A DNA stretch of 64,000 nucleotides from Theobroma cacao (lineage: Eukaryota; Streptophyta; Magnoliopsida; Malvales; Malvaceae). Below the pieces are notes generated by a model. It worked only from the letters and a program-made list of their open reading frames with translations, ran no database searches and was not told the DNA's origin. The stretch covers positions 10,108,203 to 10,172,202 of the forward strand of contig NC_030858.1 in NCBI RefSeq assembly GCF_000208745.1, read 5' to 3'. Below, in pieces: positions 34,335-44,664 of the stretch. The position numbers and the translations under genes were made by a program. How positions within the stretch are numbered: the first letter of the stretch is position 1; each line of letters begins with the position of its first letter.

Positions 34335-34431
34335 TTTGTTTGCCTATTTATTTTGCTAATATTAAAATTCAACATATTAGTCTTAATTTGAGTTTCTCTT
34401 TCTTTGTTTTTTAGGTTCGTTCCGCCATTGT

Positions 34432-35881
34432 ATGAGAAAAGCAAAATGCTTGGAGATTATACCGTGTGATCCAAAGATTGAGAGAACATTCCAAAAATCA
34501 AATCAACAAGGTTTTACTCAAATGAATAGAATGGCTAATCGACAAGGTAAGCAGCAAATCCAAAAACGAGTAGTAGTAGAAAATTATTGTTTGAGTGATT
34601 ATGCTATTCTGTTGGTATAAAGGATTCCATCGAGCATTTGAAGGTTAACTATTCAAGCCAACAATTTCAAGATCAAGCCGGCTATCTTAACCATGATTCA
34701 AACTTCAATCCAATTTTGGGGTCTTCCAAATGATGATTCAAATGCCCATATTTCAAATTTCTTGGAAATATGTGATACCTTTAAACACAATGGTGTCATA
34801 GATGATACAATTCGTTTGATGCTTTCCCCTTTTTCATTGAGGGAAAAAGCTAAAACGTAGCTGAATGCACTCCTTACTGGATCTATAACATGGGATTATC
34901 TTACTCAAGAGTTCTTTGTTAAGTTCTTTCATCCAACCAAGATAGCGAAAATGAGGAATGATATCACATCGTTCATGTAGCTAGATTCTGAATCATTGTA
35001 CGAGGCCTAGGAAAGATACAAGGACTTACTAGGCGGTGCCCTCATCATGGTCTTCCAAAGTTGCTACAAGTGCAGACATTTTACAATGGATTGAGTGGTC
35101 ATGTTTGAACCACCATTGATGCCATTACAAGAGGAGCTTTAATGGCTAAGTCAAATGATGAGGTATATGATCTGTTGGAGAAGATAGCTTCAAACAACTA
35201 CCAATTTCCAACAAAGTGATCAATGCATAAAGGAGTAGCTGGAGTTCATGATATGGATGCCTTCACGACATTATCAACACATGTAGCAGCTCTAACTAAA
35301 AAACTTTAGTTTTTTGGTGCAAACTCCATTTAAAGTCCTTTTATAGTTTATAAGTATTGTGGAGATGAGCATGCGAGCAATCAATGTCCAAATAGTACAG
35401 AAACGGTGCAATTTGTGAGGAATAAACAACAAAACAATCTTTACTCCAACACCTACAACCCAAGGTGGAGGAACCATCCTAACCTCTCTTAGGTAACAAT
35501 CAAGGGTCATATCCAGTTCAAAGGTCGAACATACCTTTTAGGTTCCAACAACAAGCAAGAACACTTATCCTAGAAAAGAAACCATCTATAGAGGATTTAC
35601 TAATGCAGTTCATGACAAATAATGATGCCATCATTCAAAATCTAACAACTCTTCTTCAAAGTCAAGCAGCATTAATTCAAAACCTTGAGACCCAGGTTAG
35701 TCAACTTGCTAACTCATTAAACAATAAAGCTCAAGGAACATTACCTAGTGATATAGAGGCAAATCCGAGAAGGGAAGATAAGGAACATGTCAAGGCCATT
35801 ACCTTGAGAAGTGATAAAAAAGTGGAAAATAACCCAAAAAAAATCGAACAGAATGACAAGACAGTTGAGAATGAGACATAG
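34432..35881 (+). pseudogene. Athila gag
   Basis: An ATG-initiated frame from 34432 contains CDPKIERTF, then after stops TIQANNFKIKPA (34645), NFLEICDTFKHNGVIDDTIRL (34762-34820), FSLREKAK (34835), RNDITSFM and LDSESLYEA (34960-35010). The frame then shifts. A zinc-knuckle-like block Y-K-Y-C-G-D-E-H-A-S-N-Q-C-P lies at 35348-35390; its first cysteine is tyrosine. The C-terminal frame 35603-35881 has a Q-rich stretch, QLANSLNNKAQGTLPSD, and a lysine-rich tail. It would form the capsid and bind RNA. At least five in-frame stops and one frameshift inactivate it. Confidence 0.82.
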
Positions 35882-36149
35882 ACTGCAAGTTCTAGTGAGT
35901 AGTGTCAAGAGAAAGAGACTAAGGCAACTCTACCACCACCACCTTTCCTCAGCGTTTCAAGGAATAACAAGAGAAGAGCCAATTTCAAAAATATATGGAA
36001 GTGTTTAAAAAGCTTCACATCAACATTCTTTTTGCTGAGGCTTTAGAGCAAATTCCTTTATATGTAAAATTTTTGAAGGATATCTTATCCAATAAGAGGC
36101 GATTGGGTGAATTTGATATAGTAGTACTATTGAGGAGTGTAATGCAATC

Positions 36150-36763
36150 ATGCAGAACAAGCTTCCTACAAAAGTTAAGGACCCTAACTGCTTTACTATT
36201 CCATGCAGAATTTGTGCCTTATTTTTCACCAAGGCGTTAATTGATTTGGGGGCAAGCATTAATTTGATGCCTTTGTTTATCTACAAAAAGTTGGGTTTGG
36301 GGAAGATTAAGCCTACTACTATGACTCTACAATTGGCAGATAGAACCCTTACATATCTGAGAGGTATAGTGGAAGATGTACTTGTAAAAGTGGATAAATT
36401 CATCTTCTCAACTAACTTCATAATACTCAATATGGAGGAGGATAGAGAGGATATTATTATCCTGGAGACACCTTTGTTCCACACTGTAAAGCACTCATTA
36501 ATGTGGAAAAGAGAGAACTTAACTTGCGAGTGCAAGATCAAGAGGTAACATTTAACATTTTTAGAGCTTTAAAGTTTACTAATGTTAATGATGAGTGTTT
36601 TCTAGTTAGTGTGGTGGATAGGGTCACAAGTGAAGTTTTTAAGGAAAGTCATTCTAATGACCTACTTGAGGCATCATTGGTTATTGAATCTAAGACAAGT
36701 GATGAAGATGTCATAGAATGTGTGAATGTGTTGAATGCCCCATCTCATGTCTTGGAAACATAA
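36150..36763 (+). pseudogene. Athila aspartic protease
   Basis: The frame 36150-36548 shows FTKALIDLGASINLMP (36225-36270). Athila proteases carry D-L-G-A rather than D-T/S-G-A at the active site, so this box looks intact. LGLGKIKPTTMTLQLADRTL and GIVEDVLVKVDKFIF follow. The frame 36503-36763 continues with LRVQDQEVTFNIF and the acidic tail before the polymerase. One frame change lies near 36500. The enzyme would cleave the polyprotein. Confidence 0.8.
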
Positions 36764-38340
36764 TTTAAGGCATTAGATCTTTCTTCCTCTTTATCCTCAC
36801 CAGTAAAGTCATCTACTAAAGAACCTTATAAGTTGGATTTCAAACCATTGCCCAATCATTTGAGGTATGCATATCTTGGTGACTCATTTACTTTTCTTGT
36901 TATTATTTTATCTGATCTTACCTACAAGTAGGAAGATAAGTTGTTGAGAGTTCTAAGAGGGCACAAGAAGGCATTGGGGTGGACAATCTAGACATAAAAG
37001 GGATAAGTCCTTTAATATGCATGCATAAGATTTTGTTGGATGAAAATCATAGAGCCACTATCGAGCATCAAAAGAGATTAAATCCAATCATGAAGGAGGT
37101 GGTGAAGAAAAAGATCATTAAATGGCTAGATGTGGCATCACTTATCCTATTTTAGATAGTGAATGGGTAAGTCTGGTGCTATGTGTACTTAAGAAATGTG
37201 GGATGATGGTGGTTGCCAATGAAAACAATGAGCTCATTCCCACAAAGACAGTCACTAGATGGAAAGTCTGTATGGACTATTAGAAGCTAAATAAGGCCAC
37301 AAGGAAAAACCATTTCCCTTTACCATTTATTAATCAGATGTTGGATAGGCTAGCGACAAAGGAGAACTATTGTTTCTTGGATGGGTATTTAAGATATAAT
37401 CAGATTGCAATAGATCTAAAAGATTAAGAGAAGACAACTTTCACCTATCCTTATGGCATGTTTGCCTTTAAACAGATGCCATTTGGACTTTGCAATGCTC
37501 CAGCCACATTTCAATGATGCATGATGGCTATCTTTTTAGATATGGTGGAGAAAGCATTAGAGGTTTTTATGGATGACTTCTCAATATTTGGAAATAATTT
37601 TGATGAATGTTTGTTGAATCTTGACAATGTGTTGAAAAGATGTGAAGAAATAAATTTGGTGCTAAATTGGGAGAAATGCCATTTTATGGTACAAAAAGGT
37701 ATCATTGTTGGTCATAAGGTGTCGAGCAAAGGATTAAAGGTAGACAAAGCAAAGATAGAGACCATTGAGAAGCTTTCGCCACCATCCTTGGTAAAAGGTA
37801 TTAGGAGTTTCCTTGGACACTAGTTTTTATCAACGATTCATTATAGATTTTTCTAAAATTGCTAAACCTTTGTGTAATCTCTTAGAAAAAATGTTCCATT
37901 TAAATTTAATGATGCATGTTATGTTGCATTTATAACATTGAAAAAGAAATTGACATCTGCACCCATTATTATAGTTCTTGATTGGCCACTTTCATTAGAG
38001 CTTATGTGTGATGCTAGTGTTTATGCAGTAAGTGCAATGATAGGACAATAGAAAGATAAAATTTTTCATTCCATATATAAAGCTAACAAAACCTTGACTA
38101 AAGCTCAGATGCATTACACCACTACTGAAAAAGAATTATTAGCTATTGTTTATTCATTTGACAAGTTTCATGCATACTTGATTGGCATAAAAGTTATTGT
38201 TTACATTGACCACTCTACAATTAAGTATTTAATTACTAAGAAAGATGCCAAACCAAGGTTGATAAGATGGATTTTGTTGCTGAAAGAGTTCAATTTGGAA
38301 ATCAAGAACAGAAAAGTTCAAAGAATCATATAGTAGACCA
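36764..38340 (+). pseudogene. Athila reverse transcriptase and RNase H
   Basis: The blocks are HQKRLNPIMKEVVKKKI (37065-37115); VCMDY in degenerate form near 37270; MLDRLATKENYCFLDGYLRYNQIA (37335-37410, first catalytic D present); YGMFAFKQMPFGLCNAPATFQ (37450-37515); VFMDDFSIFG (37564-37593, catalytic MDD present); NLVLNWEKCHFMV and GIRSFLGH (37650-37820). RNase H follows: LMCDASVYAV (38000), [17 protein letters not shown] (38118-38170), [20 protein letters not shown] (38200-38265). Stops at LKD-TAA, at TTTCAA-TGA and after FLGH, plus frameshifts near 37130 and 37830-37920, inactivate it. The order RT before integrase marks Ty3/gypsy. Confidence 0.88.
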
Positions 38341-38589
38341 TTTGTCAAGATCAAAGCATGACAACCATGATAAGGACTTAACTTTGATCAATGAGACCTT
38401 CCCTAATGAATAATTATTACTGGTTGGCCAAAAGAATTCCCTATGGTATGCTGATTATGTCAATTTTATAATAAGTAAGCTTCTTCCTCCAAATTTAAAT
38501 TTTCATCAAAGAAAAGAATTTCTACGTGATGTAAAATTTTATGTGTGGGATGAACTATTATTGTTTAAGCAATGTGCTAACAAAATGCT

Positions 38590-39265
38590 AAAAGGGTGCT
38601 TCCCGAAGAAGTCACTCTTCAGAATATGTGGGCCACTTTGGAGGAGATAGAACGACAGCTAAAGTTCTTCAGTCAGTTTGTATTGGCCAACACTTTTCAA
38701 GGATGCTCACATGTTATTTTTGCATTGTCATAGGTGTCAAAGAGTGGGGAACACTTCAAAAAGACATGAGATGCCACTCAATAACATTCTTGAAGTGGAA
38801 ATTTTTGATGTCTTGGGAATTGATTTCAAGGGGCCATTCATTTCTTCCTTCAACAATTGCAACATCTTGATCATCGTTGATTATGTGTCAAAGTGGGTGG
38901 AAGCTTCAGCTTTGCCTACAAACGATACTAAGGTTGTATTGCGATTTTTGAAAAAGAATATTTTCAGTAGATTTGATACACCAAAGGCTATGGTGAGTGA
39001 TAAAGGAAGCCATTTTTGCAATAAATATTTTACAGCTTTGCTTGTAAAGTATGGAGTGACATGCAAGGTGGCCACAACTTATTATCCTTAAATGAATGGA
39101 GAAGTCAAAGTGTAAAATCGAGAAATCAAGCAAATTTTAAAGAAAGTGGTATCTCTATCAAGGAAGCATTGGGCCAATAGACTTGATAATGCACTATGGG
39201 CATATAAGACCTCTTATAAAACTCTAATAGTTATGTCCCTATATTGATTAAAGCAAGCAAATTCT
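38590..39265 (+). pseudogene. Athila integrase (C-terminus lost)
   Basis: The frame 38678-39091 reads YWPTLFKDAHMLFLHCHRCQRVGN (zinc-binding C-C half at 38715-38740), FDVLGIDFKGPF (first catalytic D near 38820), YVSKWVEASALPTND, and AMVSDKGSHFCNKYF (second D near 38997). After a stop the NGEVKV segment follows (39095-39112), with the E of the third catalytic position. [10 protein letters not shown] and [14 protein letters not shown] follow to 39215. Homology ends at about 39240, where the usual 'YGKACHLPVELEHKA' region should begin, so the C-terminal domain is missing or replaced. Confidence 0.82.
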
Positions 39266-39615
39266 CCTCCACACATCAAACAATTTTTCTAAAATAAAAT
39301 TTCAAGTAAGTGGTTTTATTCTTTGGAGATTTTTCCTCTTTATTTGATTTAGCTATTGGTGATGAAATTGTGGTTGTTGTTCTAGGGGTTAGCGATTATC
39401 TAGAGCTTAGAGTATTGGTGTTTGATTTAGTTGCTTTTACTTTGATTATTTGTGAGATTGGTTACTAGACAAGGGTGAATAGTAAAAAAATTTTGCACTT
39501 GCATAGAAATTTTGGGAGAAGGATTATTTATGCACTAGTGATTTTAGTGACATTGTGCTGATTAATTTGTGAAGTTACTGCATATTTTGCATATTGAGTA
39601 TAATTTGTTGGACTA
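39266..39615. other. Spacer between integrase and env-like frame
   Basis: 350 bp, T-rich, with no frame I recognise. A string 'ctctttatttgatttagctattggtgatgaaattgtggttgttgttctagg' at 39335-39385 could be a decayed pyrimidine tract, but nothing proves splicing. Confidence 0.35.
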
Positions 39616-40690
39616 TTGTTGAGAGCAATAGCACCCAAGAAAAGAGCTCGAGGTAGTAATAGTGCTACTTGCTTTGATTATGGTAAATTTGTTTGTGTCG
39701 AAGTGACCGAAAGGCATACACAATCCTTGTGCAAAAAGTTCCCATTCCAAAGTAAGGCATTGATCTTCATCTTGCCCATTACGGTTCTGTTCATAGGGTC
39801 ATCACTACACGAAAATGGGAAAATTTTATGACAACCTGAGGTAGTCGTATTACCTATTGTTCTAGAATTTTATGCCAATGTTGTTGAGCATGAAAATGGG
39901 TAGGTTTTTGTCCAAGGATGTCAAGTACGCTTTGATAGTAAAACAATTAATCAATTTTATAACTTACTTGACATTGAGACTAATGATTATGGACAATTTG
40001 TGGTTGGAAATACTGATTTGAATGGAGTTATTAGAGTTTTTTTGTAACAAAAGTGTAGAGTGGCAAATGAATAAAGGAATACCAATGTTTGTTAAGGTTA
40101 GTGTCATGAAGAACGGTCACAAGCTATGGCATCATTTTTGGCTGCAAGTTTACTTTTTTGAAGCATTTGAGTGACATGATAAGGGATAGAGCTATTTTAT
40201 TGTATGCAATTGTTTCTGGAATGTTAATCGATGTGGCTCAAATGGTATTCAATAGCATTTTTCTAGCTACTCACTTGCCACGTGATGGACTGTGATTTCC
40301 ATCTTTGATCACTGCATTATGCAAGAAAGTGGGAGTCAGTTAGGATAAAAATAAAGAATTATGAACTAGTTTTATGCTAAGGAGTTTTCAGTTGCCAAAG
40401 GAAGTTCTTCAACTCAATGCTATCCATCACTGCGGAGGCAACCTCAACATTTTTCCATGTCTCAGAGGATAGAACAACTTGAGCTTTGAATGGATCATCA
40501 TGTGGCTTGTATGCAGTCCATGGAGTGAATGATGCGCGCTTATGCTAAGCATGTTGGCATGGACATGGCTAATTTTCCTACTTTGCTAGAGGATCCACCT
40601 TGGATAACTAGAATGAAGATGATGAAGAAGATGATCTGTAAAGGTTTACTGGTAGTCAGGGGAGTACTCTTTTTTCTTACCTTTCAGAAC
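39616..40690 (+). pseudogene. Athila env-like ORF (post-pol)
   Basis: The frame begins at about 39628 with ATA-GCA-CCC, giving APKKRARGS, the basic start known from Athila post-pol proteins; the ATG appears mutated to ATA. After a TGA at 39829 the same frame continues with VLPIVLEFYANVVEHENG (39845-39898), VFVQGCQVRFDSKTINQFYNLLDIE (39907-39980) and NDYGQFVV (39985). This is the plant transposon-protein domain also seen in copia no. 2. Beyond 40050 it degrades into stops, ending near an acidic EDDEEDD-like stretch at 40615-40640. Function is unknown; an envelope role is only suggested by its position. Confidence 0.68.
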
Positions 40691-40699
40691 ATTTGAGGC

Positions 40700-42007
40700 A
40701 ATGTTATCTTTAAGTTTTAAGGGGGGATTTTAGTTTTTAAGCTTTGGTGTCTTTAGTTTGCATTTATTTTTTAGATTTTAAAATTAGTTAAGTTGTTAAA
40801 CAGTTAATTTGTTGCATATTTAAAAACTTGAACTAGATTCAATTGCGCCAATTTCTTTTAATTACCTTATCCAATGATGAGAACTAATTTATATTCATAT
40901 TTTGATTCTTTGAAACATGTGAATATTGTTTGAGTGTTATGCAAATTCTTATGCTAAGCCTTATTGTTAGGATGAGAGTTCTTCAATTTGAACATTATGT
41001 CTTTTGCTTAGATTCATTGTACATATCTAAAAGGGGTTTATGTAAGGGAAAATTTGAATTATGTATTGAGTTCTAGAATTTGTTTGATTTTCTTTCAAGG
41101 CGAAATCATAGGCTATACGTAGTTAAGGAGATGATTTAGGCCATCTTTGGACTGATTGAGCCTTTTTAGCCTACCTTTACATAATTTATCCTTAGTTTAC
41201 CCCTTTAAGCTTAATGTAACATTTTCTTTGTTTTAGTACTTAATTATTAGCCTAGAACTTTACATAAATTTCTAATTTTTGCATCCCCCATTCCAAAATG
41301 TAAAAGTCAATTTAGGAAATTTAATAAGCTAGATAGTGGAAAAGGTAGTGAAGATGAAAAGTGATGAAAAGTTCAAAAATTATGATTCTATTCATTTCAC
41401 TACCCAATGAAAGAAATAAGTTTGGAGGTGTGAAATTATAAAAAAGATTAAAGGAAGAAAAAAGCATGAAGTATTGAACAAAAGAAAAATTTGATGAAAA
41501 AGGGGTTTACTTGGAAAAGGAAAACAAAGCTTTAAATAGGTTCTAGAATGACTATGTGTTTATGGTGATCTAAGCTACATAATATTCCATATCCTACCTT
41601 AACCCTAGCCATACATTACAAGTTTACTAAAGTCCTATTGATCCTTAACTTAGTATTAGTCTACATTAGTAGAGATAGAGATGAAAAGCAAACATATGGA
41701 ATTTGAATACTAGTTTGAATTTTGCATGCGTATAAACTTATCCGAATTGTATAATGTTCTTGGTGACAAGATTGCAAACACACAGAGAAATCCACTTGAT
41801 GATAAGCTTGCATTTGAATTGAAACATGACCTTGAATAATATTTGTGTGTTGCTTAGAATTAAGATTATGAATTAACTTATGAGGATATTAAAGGTGATT
41901 AATGAGTTGGTGCAACTGATTTCTAATTAAGTGTTTTATTCATTTAAGTTATTGCATTTTAGTTTATGTTTTGCTTGAGGACTAGAAAAATCTTAAGTTT
42001 GGGGGTG
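40700..42007 (+). other. Athila 3' non-coding region with polypurine tracts
   Basis: 1.3 kb without coding signal. A G-run TTAAGGGGGGATTT lies at 40718-40731, at the end of the env-like region. The actual 3' polypurine tract is TTAAGTTTGGGGGTG (41993-42007), directly before the 3' LTR, as in other Athila elements. Long non-coding DNA between the last gene and the LTR is normal for this lineage. Confidence 0.7.
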
Positions 42008-43686
42008 TGATAACTTTAGTATATAAAGTTATTTTGACACATTTTGGGGGCTCAAGTAGTTAGGTCTTTGAGATTTTATGTTCTAATTTTAGTATTTTAG
42101 GTGTTTTTCTTAGTTAAGTTTGATTACATGTTAATTAGTTTAATTTAAGTTATTTTAGTTAAATTTTATGTTATTTTGTTTTAAATTACTTTAAAAATAG
42201 TTATTGTTGATTTCTCTTATTGCTTTTGTAGGAAAATTTATGAAAAAGGCTTATTTGATGAAAAATCGTGCAAGTATGGTGGAGGCTTTATTTGTACATG
42301 CTTCAATATTTCGAGGATAACTTGAGCTAAAGAAGTCCAATTAACATGATTCTTGCATCAATGGAAAGCCAAGAGACATGGCTAACACTTTTATGTAGTT
42401 CGGAATAGATAAAGGTGAAAAATCGTGTTGAAAGAGGCTAGACTAGCACAATTCTACACAAGGTAGCATTAAGGAATAAGGCTGCAACGTTGGGATACAT
42501 CAAGGACACCATACTAAATCTAGAGAGAATAGCACTTCGGTGCTGAGGAGAGGAAGGCCATGGCACTGGTGAATTACAATGCCTCATACAAAATCTCGAG
42601 AGTTGACAGTTTTGGTGTTTAGGATGGTGGCACTGCGGTGCCACAAGGCCAACCTACACTAGTACTAAATCAGTGAGCATAGCATCGTGGCACCAAAGAC
42701 ATTTCCAAAAATAAATATTTTTATGGGATTTTGGAAATTAGGTTATCTGGAACTTATGTAAGGGACCTTTTTCAAAGGAATTGAGATGAGGATAGCAAAC
42801 AACTATTCTAGAGAAAATGAGCCCAAACAAAGCAAGAAAGCAAGAGCAATTAAGAGAGAATCAAGATCAAAAGCCTTAATCATTAGTTTCTTGCTCTACT
42901 TTTGTTTTTTCTTATTTTCTTTGACTTAGATAATGCCTAATTTTTTTTAGATGATGTTTTATTTAGATATTATGAACTAATTTGCTTTTCTAGGATTCTG
43001 GTGGATTTCAACATGTAATCTGAATAGTAATGTCTCTTTTATTTATTATGAATGGATATGGTTTGCTAATTCAAATTTGCTATTAATGAGTTTGATTGTC
43101 TGGCCAACAAATAACCGGTTTGTGAATCTAATTGAGACTCGATAGAGAGATTTGGACTGGACTAAGATTTGAATAATGTATGTTCATGTCACTTAGGTGA
43201 TTTGATTCACGATTAGGGTAGACATATGCCAATTACCATACAAAACCAAATTAGAACACTAGCTTAATAAACCTTATTTAATTGATTGCTATAGACATAT
43301 AGTGACTAATTAAGTTAGGTATTTGCGCAAGCATGACAACGAAGACTTGCACATAGCTTTGCATTCTAGGTTAGTAAAACCACTCATGAATATAAATAAT
43401 AAGAGAAGCTAGTATCAGATGAAGTGTTGAATTAACCCATAATTCTAGGTTTTAGTCTACTACTGTTCTCAATTAAATTTTTATTTTCTGTTAATTAATT
43501 TAGTATATGCTTTAATTTTGTTTTAATTCATTTTCTAAAAAATCAAGTTACTTGGATAAGATTAGTTTGTCATAACTTTATTACTTAATGAAGATTTAGG
43601 AACAAATCTTTTTGGGATACTATTTTAGATTTGTTGTCTATATTATTTGTTCGATATGTATACTTGTGTGTGAAAAATCTACAACA
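42008..43686 (+). repeat. 3' LTR of the Athila element
   Basis: 1679 bp, TGATAACTTTAG to ATCTACAACA. It pairs with 32619-34310, is about 13 bp shorter, and carries the same block of G/C-rich palindromic words at 42470-42700. Confidence 0.92.
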
Positions 43687-43739
43687 GAGGTGTTTAGGTA
43701 TTGTGGTTATGAGAGAAAGGAAGTGTCAAGCATGCTTAA

Positions 43740-44300
43740 AACAGTACATCTATAGATAGATGGGAACATCTATCGATAGATGACATTGAACCATTTGGCC
43801 GTGGGTATCTACCTGTCGATAGATAATGGGATCTATTGATAGATTTTTCATTTAGGTTTATCTTTTTCATCTCGAGTCCTCATTTATCAATCGATAATGT
43901 GACATATTGATAGAATGTGTGTAGATTTTTTTCAGGCTTGAGTTTACATCTATTGATAGATAGTGTGGATCTATCAATATATTGTGCACAAGATGGTTAA
44001 TTTTGTTTTCGACAAGAGATCTATTATATACAATGTTGATCTATCGATAGATGTTCCTAGGTGGCCTTTAAAAAATAGAGTTTTAACATTCAAACTTGTG
44101 CAAGAAGGTCCAAAATTGAGTTTTTGATAGAAAATGAGATCATAATTTGTGCGAAAAACACTTCAAACATCATTTTGTACTAGTGCAAGTTAGATTTTAG
44201 GATCAAAAACTTGGATTCTTACGAAAGAAATGTGTTCTCTTCTACAAATTTTTAAGGTACTTCTTGAATTGGATGGCTATGCACATGTATCGATAGATGT
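43740..44300. repeat. CTATCGATAG palindromic words after pol of copia no. 2
   Basis: At least nine variants: CATCTATAGATAGAT (43748), CATCTATCGATAGAT (43769), CTGTCGATAGAT (43811), ATCTATTGATAGAT (43831), TATCAATCGATA (43886), CATCTATTGATAGAT (43947), GATCTATCAATATAT (43970), GATCTATCGATAGAT (44039) and TGTATCGATAGATGTA (44287). They lie between the pol stop (44487) and the env-like ATG (32320), and are the same word as in this element's LTR. Confidence 0.82.
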
Positions 44301-44486
44301 ATACATCTCACCATACAAAAAAGTGAGTGATAAATACATGAACATACCATACATTATATTTGTAGAAACATACATCTTACTATGAAATCAATCATTTAGC
44401 ATATTTGTCATCTACCTTATCACAAAATCAAGAATTTTCTAAGTAGACAAGTAAAATGTGCATCCAATTTTCATCATCTAATTCAT

Positions 44487-44664
44487 TTAAGGTGGATTCA
44501 TAATACCTAATTCACTTCTTATTTTGCAGAATTGTTCTTTATCAAGAGGTTTACTGAAAATATCATTTAATTGGTCTTTGGTACCAACATATTCAAGAAT
44601 AATGTCTTTTTTTTAACATAATCTCTAATGAAAGTATGCCTTATTTCTATGTGTTTAGTACTAG
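44487..44664 (-). pseudogene. Copia no. 2 RNase H, C-terminal part
   Basis: The minus strand reads STKHIEIRHTFIRDYVKK (about 44664-44610), then with frame changes EYVGTKDQLNDIF and SKPLDKEQFCKIRSELGIM, ending at TAA 44489-44487. It continues directly from the segment ending at 47185 once the solo LTR is set aside; the duplicated ACTAG falls within the codons for HSS-STKH. Confidence 0.85.

Larger units (their letters stand above)
32619..43686 (+). mobile_element. Complete Athila-type Ty3/gypsy element (TSD GAGGT)
   Basis: 11068 bp with LTRs at both ends, a tRNA-Asp-type primer site, gag, protease, RT-RNase H, integrase, an env-like frame, a long non-coding 3' region and a G-rich tract before the 3' LTR. 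A perfect duplication GAGGT flanks it (32614-32618, 43687-43691). All genes carry stops. The first 260 bp of the two LTRs differ at about 20 positions by eye, so the insertion is not recent. It sits in the post-pol region of copia no. 2. Confidence 0.93.

Noticed and set aside
40718..40731. G-run TTAAGGGGGGATTT as the Athila 3' polypurine tract
   Set aside because: It lies 1.3 kb before the 3' LTR. The tract at 41993-42007 is directly adjacent to the LTR and is the functional candidate.
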